In this document: one piece after another, positions 16,223 to 24,318 of the stretch
Position numbering within the stretch: position 1 is the stretch's first letter
How the letters are laid out: each line of letters starts with the position of its first letter
Source: Brevibacillus aydinogluensis
Lineage (GTDB): Bacteria > Bacillota > Bacilli > Brevibacillales > Brevibacillaceae
Direction: 5' to 3' (one strand)
Assembly: GCF_031954365.1 (NCBI RefSeq)
Contig: NZ_JAUSVZ010000010.1
DNA length: 64,000 nt
Notes under the pieces: generated by a model
The model's database searches: none
Seen by the model: only the letters and a program-made list of their open reading frames with translations
Told to the model about the DNA's origin: nothing
Program-made: the position numbers and the translations under genes

Positions 16223-16507
16223 CTAGCTAACCTTGCTGATCGTCTGGGCGAGGGCAAAATCCTTACCCGTCAGTCCTTTCGCGTCCCGGGTCGTCAGCGT
16301 AAACGTGACCGCCCCGCCGGAGATGAGGATTTCCACATGCTGGCTGTCGTGTTCCAACTGCTCCGCCACGCGGTTGACAAAGCTGACGGCGGAAGCAAAA
16401 TCGGGACAGTGGTACGTGCGGGCCAACGCCATCCGGTCTTCCACCAGCCTCCAGCCGGGCACTTTGTTCATGTACACTTTCACCTGTTCCAGTGTCAGTC
16501 TGGTCAT
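16223..16507 (-). CDS. Pterin-4a-carbinolamine dehydratase-like protein with altered active site
   Basis: A 94-aa protein starting at ATG 16507 (AAGGGGG 7 bases upstream). Its length and pattern (LTLEQVKVYMNKVPGWRLVEDR, SFVNRVAEQLEHDSQHVEI, VTFTLTTRDAKGLTGKDFALA) are those of PCD/DCoH. The normal HHP active-site motif reads HDS, and the later His in the TTHD position is Arg, so two of the three catalytic histidines appear to be missing. Members normally recycle 4a-hydroxy-tetrahydrobiopterin or act in pterin metabolism. Catalysis here is doubtful; a binding or chaperone-like role is possible. Confidence 0.85.
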   Translation of the reverse strand: MTRLTLEQVKVYMNKVPGWRLVEDRMALARTYHCPDFASAVSFVNRVAEQLEHDSQHVEILISGGAVTFTLTTRDAKGLTGKDFALAQTISKVS

Positions 16508-16581
16508 CAGCACGCCCCCTTCGTTCAGTGAACGGAATTATCACCATCTTATTCACTGACACGTCCGGTTAGTCACGCTGA

Positions 16582-17331
16582 TCAGCTCGTCGCCTGACAC
16601 TTATGGGCGTAGAAAATCATGCGCGGTGACGTTTCCGCTGCGTACGGCCGGAATTCGTAATCGCCGTAAATTTCGATCCGTTCAAAACCGGCCCGGCGCA
16701 GCATGGCCGTCATCTCTTCCACGGAGAACAGGCGCACCTGCTCCAGATAGATGCGGGGCTCGGACTGCTCCGCATCGTTGACGACGATCCGCTTTTTGAC
16801 AAACCCGTCTTCGATCCAGCGCTCTTCCTCAATGAACAAACCGGTGACCTCTTTCGTCGAGCGCGGCACAAGATGAGCCTTGACGTAGGCTGGATTGAGG
16901 TAATCAATGACGACTTCACCGCCCGGTTTCAATGCGGCGGCCATGTTGTGGACCACCTGTTCGTTTTCCGCGTCGGAGGTAAAGTAACCGAAGCTGGTAA
17001 ACAGGTTGACGACGATGTCAAACTCTTCCCGAAACGGGATGTGGCGCATGTCGTAGCGGTAAAAACGCAGGTTGGGAAATGAGTTCTGCTCCTCTGCCAA
17101 CTGCAGCAGGACAGACGACAAATCCACCCCGACCACGTCGTATCCCCGGCGGGCCAACGCTCGCGAGTGACGTCCGCTCCCGCAGCAGAGGTCCAGCACC
17201 CTGCCCGTGCGCTTGATCGGCAGCCGCTCCAGCAGATTGGCGATCTCCTCGTCTGCCGAAGCATCGTCGCGGTGTTGATACACCAGCACGTAATCTTCAC
17301 GAAAGCTGCGTTCAAACCAATCTTCTGCCAT
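16582..17331 (-). CDS. Class I SAM-dependent methyltransferase
   Basis: A 249-aa cytoplasmic protein with SAM-binding motif I VLDLCCGSGRHSRALARRGYDVVGVD at about residues 45-70, motif II-III at FDIVVNLFTSFGYF, and the post-motif GGEVVIDYLNPAY. ATG 17331 has AAAGGAG upstream. It looks like the small-molecule (YcgJ/UbiE-like) group; the acceptor is not identifiable. It lies downstream of the dck terminator in its own unit. Confidence 0.9.
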   Translation of the reverse strand: MAEDWFERSFREDYVLVYQHRDDASADEEIANLLERLPIKRTGRVLDLCCGSGRHSRALARRGYDVVGVDLSSVLLQLAEEQNSFPNLRFYRYDMRHIPFREEFDIVVNLFTSFGYFTSDAENEQVVHNMAAALKPGGEVVIDYLNPAYVKAHLVPRSTKEVTGLFIEEERWIEDGFVKKRIVVNDAEQSEPRIYLEQVRLFSVEEMTAMLRRAGFERIEIYGDYEFRPYAAETSPRMIFYAHKCQATS

Positions 17332-17490
17332 TTCTGAGCTCCTTTGATTTCCAAGATGCCACTATTATACCACAGCCGGATTGGTCCAAAGCCCATTCGC
17401 TCACCTCGAAGTGCAGCGCAATGAGGAGAACCTCGCCCTTCGCGACAGTACAGGTCCTACGGACTGACAATCGCGCCGATCCGCTGTAAA

Positions 17491-17534
17491 AAAATCCCCC
17501 TGGACGCGGCATGACACACGCCGTCAGGGGGATC
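17491..17534 (-). terminator. Terminator of the dgk-dck unit
   Basis: ATCCCCCTG and CAGGGGGAT pair around a loop of 22 bases or more that can also pair internally. TTTTTTTA follows on the minus strand. It starts 11 bases past the dck stop. Confidence 0.75.
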
Positions 17535-17544
17535 ACTTCGCGGC

Positions 17545-18231
17545 CTAGCGGCGGAACGACCGACCCAGGCGGATTTTTTCCGCCACCCGGGACAGGACCA
17601 CTTCCACCGAGGACTGGTCGGCCACCACGTCGTACTCGTTGATGTTGATCCTCAGGACAGGACAGGCGGAAAACGAGCAAATCCAGGCTTCGTACCGTTC
17701 GTACAAATCCCGCCAGTAATCGATCGGGGTGCGCTGTTCCATCGGCCGCCCCCGCTCCTTTACCCGGCTGAGAATCTCCTCAAAACTGCCCTCCAGATAA
17801 ATCAACAGGTCGGGATGAGGAAAGTACGGGGTCATCACCATCGCTTCAAAAAGCTGGGAGTAGGTCTGGTAATCTTCCTCGGTCATGTGCCCCTGTTCGT
17901 ACAGCATGCGGGCAAAGATGCCCGTGTCCTCGTAAATCGAACGGTCCTGAACGAACCCCCCGCCGTATTCAAACATGCGCTTCTGTTCCTTGAAGCGCTC
18001 CGCCAGAAAGAAAATCTGGAGGTGAAAGCCCCAGCGCGAGAGGTCCTCGTAAAAGCGGCCCAGATATGGATTGTTGTCCACCTTTTCCACGGAGACGCGG
18101 AAGCCCAACAGCTCCGCCAGCGCGCGCGTAAACGTGGACTTGCCCACCCCGACCGTTCCGCCAATGGTAATCACCGCGTTACTCGGTATGCCGTATTTTT
18201 CGCGAAGATGGCTGTTCCTGAATCCTGACAT
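17545..18231 (-). CDS. dck: Deoxyadenosine/deoxycytidine kinase
   Basis: A 228-aa deoxynucleoside kinase that phosphorylates dAdo and dCyd for salvage. The P-loop is GGTVGVGKST (residues 24-33), followed by EKVDNNPYLGRFYEDLSRWGFHLQIFFLAERFKEQKRM, the DRSIYEDTGIFA (DRS) motif and LIYLEGSFEEIL. These match the B. subtilis Dck pattern, including the HLQI substrate region. ATG 18231 has AAGGAG 7 bases upstream. It is paired with dgk 46 bases upstream, as in B. subtilis. Confidence 0.93.
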   Translation of the reverse strand: MSGFRNSHLREKYGIPSNAVITIGGTVGVGKSTFTRALAELLGFRVSVEKVDNNPYLGRFYEDLSRWGFHLQIFFLAERFKEQKRMFEYGGGFVQDRSIYEDTGIFARMLYEQGHMTEEDYQTYSQLFEAMVMTPYFPHPDLLIYLEGSFEEILSRVKERGRPMEQRTPIDYWRDLYERYEAWICSFSACPVLRININEYDVVADQSSVEVVLSRVAEKIRLGRSFRR

Positions 18232-18276
18232 GACGTAACTCCTTCTCCTGTAGTTGCGGTTGGTCTGCGGAATCGC

Positions 18277-18912
18277 TCACGATTCCTGCAGCGCCCTGAT
18301 CTGCGGCCCGATCTGACCGAGCACGTAGGCAAGATCCTCCGGCCTGTGCACAAAATCCAGATCGTCGCAGTGAAACTTGATCACCGGCGTATCGGGATGA
18401 CGCTGTTCAAACGCTTTCATAAATTCGTCGTAATCGGCGATCAGGTTTTTCATGTACCCCACATCCATGTTGCGCTCCACGTCCCGGTCGCGCATCTTGA
18501 TCCGCTTCATGACGGTGTCGATCGAAGCGGTCAGGTAGACGACCAGGTTGGCTTGCGGCAGGCCTTCGGTGAGAATGTCGTAAATCTTTAAATACTTTGG
18601 CAAATTTTCGCCGTCAAGGGTCCTTTTGGCAAAGATCGTGTTCTTGAAAATGTTGTAATCGGACACGACGGACACGCCCTGCTGCAGGTACTGGGAGCGG
18701 ATGTCCTGCAGCTGCTTGTAGCGGTTGCAAAGAAAAAACATCTCCAATTGGAAACTCCACTCCGCGATGTTTTCGTAAAATTTCCCCAGAAACGGATTCT
18801 CGTAGACGATCTCTTCCAACAGCCGCAACCCGAAAGCCTTGCTGATTTCCCGGGACAGCGATGTTTTGCCGATACCGATCGGCCCCTCGACGGTAAGCAA
18901 AATGGGTTTCAT
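18277..18912 (-). CDS. dgk: Deoxyguanosine kinase
   Basis: A 211-aa deoxynucleoside kinase; I use ATG 18912 because the protein then starts KPILLTVEGPIGIGKTS, with the P-loop at residues 9-17 as in the family. EFSFQLEMFF-type substrate residues read EWSFQLEMFFLCNRYKQL, and the DRS-like site is SDYNIFKN. These features fit Dgk rather than Dck. It phosphorylates deoxyguanosine (and probably deoxyinosine). It forms a two-gene unit with dck. Confidence 0.92.
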   Translation of the reverse strand: MKPILLTVEGPIGIGKTSLSREISKAFGLRLLEEIVYENPFLGKFYENIAEWSFQLEMFFLCNRYKQLQDIRSQYLQQGVSVVSDYNIFKNTIFAKRTLDGENLPKYLKIYDILTEGLPQANLVVYLTASIDTVMKRIKMRDRDVERNMDVGYMKNLIADYDEFMKAFEQRHPDTPVIKFHCDDLDFVHRPEDLAYVLGQIGPQIRALQES

Positions 18913-19086
18913 GACTATGTACAAATCCTTTCCCACGATATGAGAGCACTCCATATTGTAGCATGGACGGTCATGGTTTGTCGAAAAGATTCGATTCACT
19001 TGGGAAACATGGGCAGCATACTGCCTGAAGGCCGGCCGGGCGTGCTCCCAGGCCGGCCGTGCATGCTCGATCGATCTTCGGCGGCG

Positions 19087-20160
19087 TCAGGTAAAGTACT
19101 CGATTTTGGCCTGCGGAAACAGCCGGGCAATTTCCTGCTCCAGGTGGGTTTGCAGTTCCTTGGCCTGTTCGTCCGGATAGACGTATTTGCCTCTGCCGTA
19201 CTTCCCCCACTTGTATTTGCGATCGGCTTCATTCATCTCCAGGCGGGTTTTGGGATATCGCTGCAAGATGAGCTTCTTGGCCACGCTGGTAAAGCGGTGC
19301 TGGATCAGCTCAAACGTCAGGTCCTCCAATGCCTCCGGTGCCAACTGCTGCCGCAGCCTCTCCAGCAGATCGGTGTAGCCCGCTTCCCATCCGTCAAAGC
19401 GGTACAGCGGCGCCAGAATGAAGCCGAGGGGATAGCCGGCCCGGGCCACTTTTCCGGCCGCTTCCAGTCGCTGTTGAAAACTGGACGTGCCGGGTTCAAA
19501 GTTCTTGATCACGTAGTCCGCATTCATGCTGAAGCGAAAGCGGGTATGCTTGTTGTGTCGGGCGTCGAGCAGGGAGTCTACATGATGAAACTTGGTGACG
19601 AACCGCAGCCTCCCCAGCGGCTGATTGCCGAAAAACTCGATGGCCCGCTTCAGACTGCCGGTAATGTGCTCGATACCGACCGGATCTGACGTACAAGCGG
19701 CCTCAAACCGGGTAATCTGCGGAGCTCGCTCGCGGATGTACCGCTCGGCCTGGGCAAAGATTTCGTCCGTGTTGACGTAGACGCGGATGTACGGCTTGGT
19801 GCCGATGTTGGTGTTCAGGTAGCAGTAATGGCAGTGGCCAGCGCAGCCGGTGGCAAGCGGCAGGGCGTACTCGGCAGACGGCTTGGACTGCTCGAACTTC
19901 AGTGTCCTCCGCACGCCCACCACCAAGGTCCGCTTGGCATTGCGGTACTGTTGCACCTCTGTCTCTCCCGGAATGCCGCGCACCTGATTGTGACTGGTCG
20001 TCATCCGGATAGGCAGGCCTTGTTGTTGATACCGCCGGTACAGTTCCCGGCCCAGCGGATAGTCCAGCGCGGCCGGTTCAAAGAAGACGAAATCGGGCTC
20101 AAACAGGTTGGGATCGCTGCCGGCCGTTGCTTTCGCCTTGTCCAACGTCATCGTTTCCAT
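19087..20160 (-). CDS. splB: Spore photoproduct lyase
   Basis: A 357-aa radical SAM enzyme that reverses 5-thyminyl-5,6-dihydrothymine in UV-damaged spore DNA during germination. The [4Fe-4S] cysteines are Cys106, Cys110 and Cys113 (CAGHCHYC). The domain continues with TRFEAACTSDPVGIEH and RFVTKFHHVD. ATG 20160 with GAGGAGG 9 bases upstream is chosen; an upstream ATG with its own AGGAGA would add about six residues. No splA is seen upstream; instead a divergent sigma-factor operon starts at 20378. Presence of splB supports a sporulating host. Confidence 0.95.
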   Translation of the reverse strand: METMTLDKAKATAGSDPNLFEPDFVFFEPAALDYPLGRELYRRYQQQGLPIRMTTSHNQVRGIPGETEVQQYRNAKRTLVVGVRRTLKFEQSKPSAEYALPLATGCAGHCHYCYLNTNIGTKPYIRVYVNTDEIFAQAERYIRERAPQITRFEAACTSDPVGIEHITGSLKRAIEFFGNQPLGRLRFVTKFHHVDSLLDARHNKHTRFRFSMNADYVIKNFEPGTSSFQQRLEAAGKVARAGYPLGFILAPLYRFDGWEAGYTDLLERLRQQLAPEALEDLTFELIQHRFTSVAKKLILQRYPKTRLEMNEADRKYKWGKYGRGKYVYPDEQAKELQTHLEQEIARLFPQAKIEYFT

Positions 20161-20329
20161 GGCTGGTTCCCTCCTCATGCTAGTATCTCCTGCCCGCCAA
20201 CATCTCCACCGCGGAGAAACCTGGCTGCCACTTACTGCACGTTTGTGTGAAGCGGCGCAGCCACTGCTCGGCCTTTTCCCGCCCCTCCGCAACGGTTCAA
20301 TCTGGACAGCGGATCAACCACGCGCAGGC

Positions 20330-20358
20330 AAAACCGTTTGCCGCTCCCGGGCGTCTAA
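20330..20358 (+). promoter_or_regulatory. Candidate ECF-type autoregulated promoter
   Basis: AAAACC (20330-20335), 16-base spacer, CGTCTAA (20352-20358). This is the AACC/CGTC layout common for ECF sigma factors, placed about 20 bases before the start of the sigma gene. It suggests self-activation. Confidence 0.45.
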
Positions 20359-20377
20359 TAAGACGGGAGGGGTTGAC

Positions 20378-20884
20378 GTGAACCTGGAACAGCTTGTCGC
20401 GGCCGCGCAGCGCGGAGACGACGACGCGTTTTACCAATTGATTCGCGCACACAAGGAAAAACTGTACAGGGTGGCTTACGCCTTTTTCCGCAACGAGACG
20501 GACGCCCTGGAAGCGCTGCAGGAAGTGACCTGTCGAGCCTACCTGAAGCTCTCCAAATTGAAAACTCCCGCCTACGTCTCCACCTGGCTGACACGGATCA
20601 TGATTCACACCTGCATTGACGAGCAAAAGCGAAAGCGGCGCTGGCAGTTGGAGCCGACCGAGCGGGAGGCCGCCCATGTGGAGGACACCGACAGCCGGCT
20701 GCAGATCGACGAGGCTCTGTCCCGCCTGGCTCCGGTCCAGCGCCAGGTGATCATATTGAAGTACTTTGAAGATTTGACCATCCGGGAAATTGCCTCCCTG
20801 CTCGGTCACCCGGAAGGCACAATCAAGACGTGGCTGCACAAAGCGCTCGGCGCCCTGCGCGAAGATCTGGGAAAAGGATGGTGA
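20378..20884 (+). CDS. ECF RNA polymerase sigma factor
   Basis: A 168-aa sigma-70 family protein of the extracytoplasmic-function type, starting at GTG 20378 with GGGAGGGG upstream. Region 2 is seen in LIRAHKEKLYRVAYAFFRNETDALEALQEVTCRAYLKL, and region 4 in LSRLAPVQRQVIILKYFEDLTIREIASLLGHPEGTIKTWLHKALGALRE. Its stop overlaps the start of the next gene by 7 bases, so it is translationally coupled to the DUF4179 protein, which is the likely anti-sigma or sensor. It resembles the SigV/SigM group in layout, but I would not name it. Confidence 0.92.
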   Translation: MNLEQLVAAAQRGDDDAFYQLIRAHKEKLYRVAYAFFRNETDALEALQEVTCRAYLKLSKLKTPAYVSTWLTRIMIHTCIDEQKRKRRWQLEPTEREAAHVEDTDSRLQIDEALSRLAPVQRQVIILKYFEDLTIREIASLLGHPEGTIKTWLHKALGALREDLGKGW

Positions 20885-22242
20885 TCACGGTGCGTGACTG
20901 GGAGCAAACGGAACAGCAGCTGTCCGAGATCAGGGAGCGGTACCAGCATGTGGCGGTCCCGGAACAGGCAGATCGTTACATCATGGCCGGCATGGCAGAA
21001 GCCCGGCGGCGGCAGATGCGCACGCAGCGGCTGCACCGGATTGGCTGGTCTGCGCTGACCGCCTGCGTGCTGATGCTGGGGCTGGTCTTCTCCATCCGCC
21101 TCTCCCCAGCCGTCGCCGCCTACGTCAGCCGCGTTCCCGGCTTGAAGCCGCTGGTGGAGCTGATCCAGTACGACAAGGGACTGCAGATGGCGGCCCAGCA
21201 CGGTTTGACGCAGCAGGTTGGCCGGTCGGCCGTCCGCGGCAAGGTGAGCTTTACGGTGGATCAGGTGTTGATGGACCAAAAACGGATGCTGATTGTGTAC
21301 ACGATCAAGAATGCGGAGCCGGGACATGTGACGAAGCTGGAAAAATTGGAACTGTACGATCCGGAGGGAAACCAGTTGAAGGCAGGCTTTTCCTGGTCAC
21401 ACAAGCCTGCTGACAAGGAGGCGGTCGTGAGCCAAAACAAACTGGATGTCTACTGGCAAGATGACGTCCCGATCCCGGACCGCATCACCGCCAAGGTCAC
21501 CCTGTCCGTAGACAATCAGGTATGGGAACCCTTGTCCGTGGACATCCCGATCGACAAGTCCACATATGCCGACCTGACAGAAAAAGTATATTCCGTCAAC
21601 AAAACCGTGATCGTGGACGGTCAGGCCATCACGGTGGAGCGCGTCACCGTCTATCCGACGCAGACGGAGGTGGCCATCCGCTTCGACCCGAAAAACAGCA
21701 AGCGCATCTTCGGCTTTGACAACCTTCGTCTGGTCAATGAAAAAGGGGAGTCATTCGCCTTCTGGGGAAACGGCGTATCCAGCCATTCGGTCGATGAGGA
21801 CAGCGTGGTCTACTACCTGGAGAGCAGCTACTTTACCCCGCCGGAAAAGCTGTATGTCACAGCCGACGGCATCCGGGCCCTGGACAAGGAGAAATTGCAC
21901 GTGGTCATCGACGCGAAAACCGGCCGGCTGCTGCAGGCGCCGGACGACAGACTGCGGGTGGAAGCCCTGCGGCAGAACGAAGACGTGGTGGGGCTGGACC
22001 TCGCGCTGAGGGTGGAGGAGGGCGATCTTCACCAGCTTCACCCGTTAGTCCGGGATTTGTATGACGACCGGGGCAACGAGTACGAGCATGTTCAGGGGAC
22101 TTCCTACGCGTACGGCGGCGTCCAGTATTTTGGCGAACTGTTCAAGCGGAAAACAGAAAAGGGTGTTCCATCAACGTATCGATTTACCCTGTCCGATTAT
22201 CCCGCGAAACTGAATGGGGACTTTACCGTTGGCATCAAATGA
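20878..22242 (+). CDS. DUF4179 membrane protein, candidate anti-sigma factor
   Basis: A 454-aa protein starting at ATG 20878, overlapping the sigma gene. A cytoplasmic N-terminal part of about 55 residues is followed by one membrane helix (about 60-82, ALTACVLMLGLVFSIRLS). A large extracellular part follows, with the DUF4179 pattern (AAYVSRVPGLKPLVELIQYDKGLQMA) and a beta-rich C-terminal half. This topology and the coupling to an ECF sigma gene fit a membrane-bound anti-sigma factor that senses envelope stress. The signal is unknown. Confidence 0.88.
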   Translation: MVITVRDWEQTEQQLSEIRERYQHVAVPEQADRYIMAGMAEARRRQMRTQRLHRIGWSALTACVLMLGLVFSIRLSPAVAAYVSRVPGLKPLVELIQYDKGLQMAAQHGLTQQVGRSAVRGKVSFTVDQVLMDQKRMLIVYTIKNAEPGHVTKLEKLELYDPEGNQLKAGFSWSHKPADKEAVVSQNKLDVYWQDDVPIPDRITAKVTLSVDNQVWEPLSVDIPIDKSTYADLTEKVYSVNKTVIVDGQAITVERVTVYPTQTEVAIRFDPKNSKRIFGFDNLRLVNEKGESFAFWGNGVSSHSVDEDSVVYYLESSYFTPPEKLYVTADGIRALDKEKLHVVIDAKTGRLLQAPDDRLRVEALRQNEDVVGLDLALRVEEGDLHQLHPLVRDLYDDRGNEYEHVQGTSYAYGGVQYFGELFKRKTEKGVPSTYRFTLSDYPAKLNGDFTVGIK

Positions 22243-22288
22243 TCGGCTGCGGCCGGTGGAACGCACTACGGACTTAAAAAATGATTTT

Positions 22289-22570
22289 CAGGCCGAAAGG
22301 CCTGCCCATTCATCAACCGAAGCGGAAGACAATGGGCATCGCATGGCGGGATGGGCCAAGCGAGCTCCTTTGACGACCGACTCAGCGGAAAAACGAAGAC
22401 GCGGGAATCAACAGGGGACACAAGTCTCACTTCCTCGAAATACCCAGATGTTTGTCCCCTGCCCGCGTCTCGTTTTGAAACGGACATCATTCGCTTCTTT
22501 GCTGGGCGTCAAGCGAGCGAGCGGGCCCGCTCTCCCATACGCCGCGGACTTTGTCTGCAAACTGAGAGCT
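22289..22570. repeat. Dispersed structured repeat, copy 2
   Basis: Second copy of the element at 11129-11396. It opens with a perfect CAGGCC-GAAA-GGCCTG tetraloop hairpin (22289-22304). Nested stems: AAAACGA (22390-22396) with 22470-22476, GACGCGGG (22398-22405) with 22462-22469, and CAGGGGACA (22412-22420) with TGTCCCCTG (22453-22461). Compared with copy 1, two base pairs of the inner stem change on both sides (G-C to A-T, and T-G to C-G) and pairing is kept. The element fills the gap between the converging DUF4179 and thiD genes. Confidence 0.75.
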
Positions 22571-22589
22571 CGAGGAGACCTCGAGCTCT
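22565..22589. terminator. Bidirectional terminator beside repeat copy 2
   Basis: A perfect 11-bp hairpin, AGAGCTCGAGG-AGA-CCTCGAGCTCT, 10 bases beyond the thiD stop. Its 5' arm overlaps the last bases of the repeat. Confidence 0.6.
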
Positions 22590-22599
22590 TGCCGTAGTT

Positions 22600-23394
22600 T
22601 TATTCAATGGCTGCCCAGTGATTGGTCGGGCCGTGCCCGCCACCGATTTGCGGTGCGGTGGCGATCGCCTGGACGATGAACCGGTTGGCCCGCTCCACCG
22701 CTTCCACCAACGGTCTTCCCTTGGCCAGTTCCGCCGTCAGGGCGGCGGAAAAGGTGCAGCCGGTCCCATGGGTGTGACGGGTTTGAATGCGGCTGTGGGC
22801 GATTTCGTAAAACGCTTGTCCGTCGTACAGCATGTCGACGATCTCATCGCCGTCCAGGTGTCCGCCTTTCATCAGGACATGGCGTGCGCCCAAGGCGTGA
22901 ATCGCCTTTGCCCCCTCCCGCATGTCGGCTGGTGTGCGGATCGTCATGCCGGTCAGGCACTCTGCTTCCGGCAGGTTGGGCGTCACCACTTCGGCCAGCG
23001 GGAGCAGGTGTGTTTTCAGCGCCTCAATCGCTTCGTCCAAAAGCAGCTTGGCGCCGCCCTTGGCGACCATCACCGGATCGACCACCAGCTTTTCCAGGCG
23101 AAACGCGCGCACTTCCTCCGCCACCGCCCGGATGATCGCGGCGTCAAACAGCATGCCCGTCTTGGCCGCGTCCGCGCCGATGTCGCGCAGGACTTCGCGG
23201 ATCTGCTGCGTCACCGCTTCAGTCGGCAGCGGGTAGACCCCTGCCACTCCCAGCGTATTTTGCGCTGTCACCGCCGTAATGGCGCTGGTGCCGTAGACGC
23301 CGAGCTGATGAAACGTCTTCAGGTCCGCCTGGATGCCGGCGCCGCCTCCGCTGTCCGAACCCGCGATGGTCATCGCTTTTGCCACCGTGCTCAT
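22600..23394 (-). CDS. thiD: Hydroxymethylpyrimidine/phosphomethylpyrimidine kinase
   Basis: A 264-aa ribokinase-family enzyme of thiamine biosynthesis or pyrimidine salvage. It phosphorylates HMP and HMP-P. Landmarks are AMTIAGSDSGGGAGIQADLKTF at the N-terminus, AVTAQNTLGV, VVDPVMVAKGG and the anion hole/catalytic base stretch THGTGCTFSAALTA. GTG or ATG choice is clear: ATG 23394 follows AGGAGGAG. No other thi genes and no TPP riboswitch are seen nearby. B. subtilis carries a second, PdxK-like paralogue of this fold; the HGTGCTFS motif and SGGGAG start suit either activity. Confidence 0.92.
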   Translation of the reverse strand: MSTVAKAMTIAGSDSGGGAGIQADLKTFHQLGVYGTSAITAVTAQNTLGVAGVYPLPTEAVTQQIREVLRDIGADAAKTGMLFDAAIIRAVAEEVRAFRLEKLVVDPVMVAKGGAKLLLDEAIEALKTHLLPLAEVVTPNLPEAECLTGMTIRTPADMREGAKAIHALGARHVLMKGGHLDGDEIVDMLYDGQAFYEIAHSRIQTRHTHGTGCTFSAALTAELAKGRPLVEAVERANRFIVQAIATAPQIGGGHGPTNHWAAIE

Positions 23395-23429
23395 GTCTTC
23401 TCCTCCTGTCAGTCTGTCACTCTTACCCG

Positions 23430-23462
23430 AGTATACCATCCGCCCGGTTCCTTCGGTATACT
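23430..23462. promoter_or_regulatory. Inverted repeat between thiD and the NarL-type kinase
   Basis: AGTATACC (23430-23437) and GGTATACT (23455-23462) form a perfect 8-bp inverted repeat with a 17-base centre. It sits in the short divergent intergenic region. It may be overlapping -10 elements (TATACT in each direction) or an operator. Confidence 0.4.
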
Positions 23463-23508
23463 AGATTACGAGATCTCAAGGATCAGGCAATTGGAAGGGA
23501 GAGGTGGC

Positions 23509-24318
23509 ATGACGTACCGCAGCCTTTACTGGCTGACCGTTCTCTTGCCGCCATTCATCATCGGCGGCTTTGAATTTGTCCGGCACGATTTTCTGCTCGA
23601 TTACCTCTCGATGGAAGCGGGCAATGTCTATATCACGATCCTGACCCTGTTGCTGTCGTTTTTGTTTGCCACCTGGATGTTCCGCAAGATTGAGCGGATG
23701 AATGCCAAACTGGTGGAAGAACAGGCGCGCCGCGCTGTGTACGAGGAGCGGGAACGGCTGGCGCGGGAACTGCACGACGGCATCGCCCAGTCACTCTTTT
23801 TCCTCAACGTCAAACTGAAACAGGGACAGCTCGAGGATGCGCGCGTCGCTGTTTCGGCCATTGACAATCACGTACGGCAGGCGATTTTCAACCTGCGCTC
23901 CCTGCCGGAAGAAGGCAGCAGCCTCACGCAACGTGTGGAAAAGTGGCTCTCCCAGTGGAGCGCGCTGTCGGGAGTGGATGTGACGCAGGAGGTGCAGCTT
24001 GTGGATGGCATTTTTTCACCAGCCGAAGAAGTACAGTTGTTCGGCGTCATCCAGGAGGCGTTTGCCAATATCCGCAAACACGCCAATGCCCGCCACACGT
24101 GGCTGAAGCTGGTCGGCACCGAACCTGGAAACTGGCAGCTTGTGATCGAGGATGACGGCATCGGAATCCCGTCGGTTGACGGCGAAGCGAAAAAATACGG
24201 CTTGGCGATGATGGCCGAGCGAGCCAGGCAGTTGGGCGCTGCCATCGTCATCCGCCAGCGCGCGGAAGGCGGCACGCACATACAGCTGACGGCCGGAAAC
24301 GGAGGAATCGGGAGATGA
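23509..24318 (+). CDS. NarL-family sensor histidine kinase
   Basis: A 269-aa membrane kinase. Two N-terminal helices (about 5-22 and 39-57) enclose a short extracellular loop. A coiled region leads to the HisKA_3 dimerisation domain with phospho-acceptor His89 (ARELHDGIAQSLFFLN). The HATPase part has EAFANIRKHANA (N-box) and EDDGIGI (G1), then GLAMMAERARQLG. ATG 23509 has GGGAGAGG upstream. Its stop overlaps the response regulator start by 4 bases (ATGA). The sensed signal is unknown. Confidence 0.92.
   Translation: MTYRSLYWLTVLLPPFIIGGFEFVRHDFLLDYLSMEAGNVYITILTLLLSFLFATWMFRKIERMNAKLVEEQARRAVYEERERLARELHDGIAQSLFFLNVKLKQGQLEDARVAVSAIDNHVRQAIFNLRSLPEEGSSLTQRVEKWLSQWSALSGVDVTQEVQLVDGIFSPAEEVQLFGVIQEAFANIRKHANARHTWLKLVGTEPGNWQLVIEDDGIGIPSVDGEAKKYGLAMMAERARQLGAAIVIRQRAEGGTHIQLTAGNGGIGR

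Noticed and set aside
19040..19070. Two GGCCGGCC palindromes between dgk and splB
   Set aside because: They could pair, but there is no T-run and no second copy; left as a GC-rich spacer.
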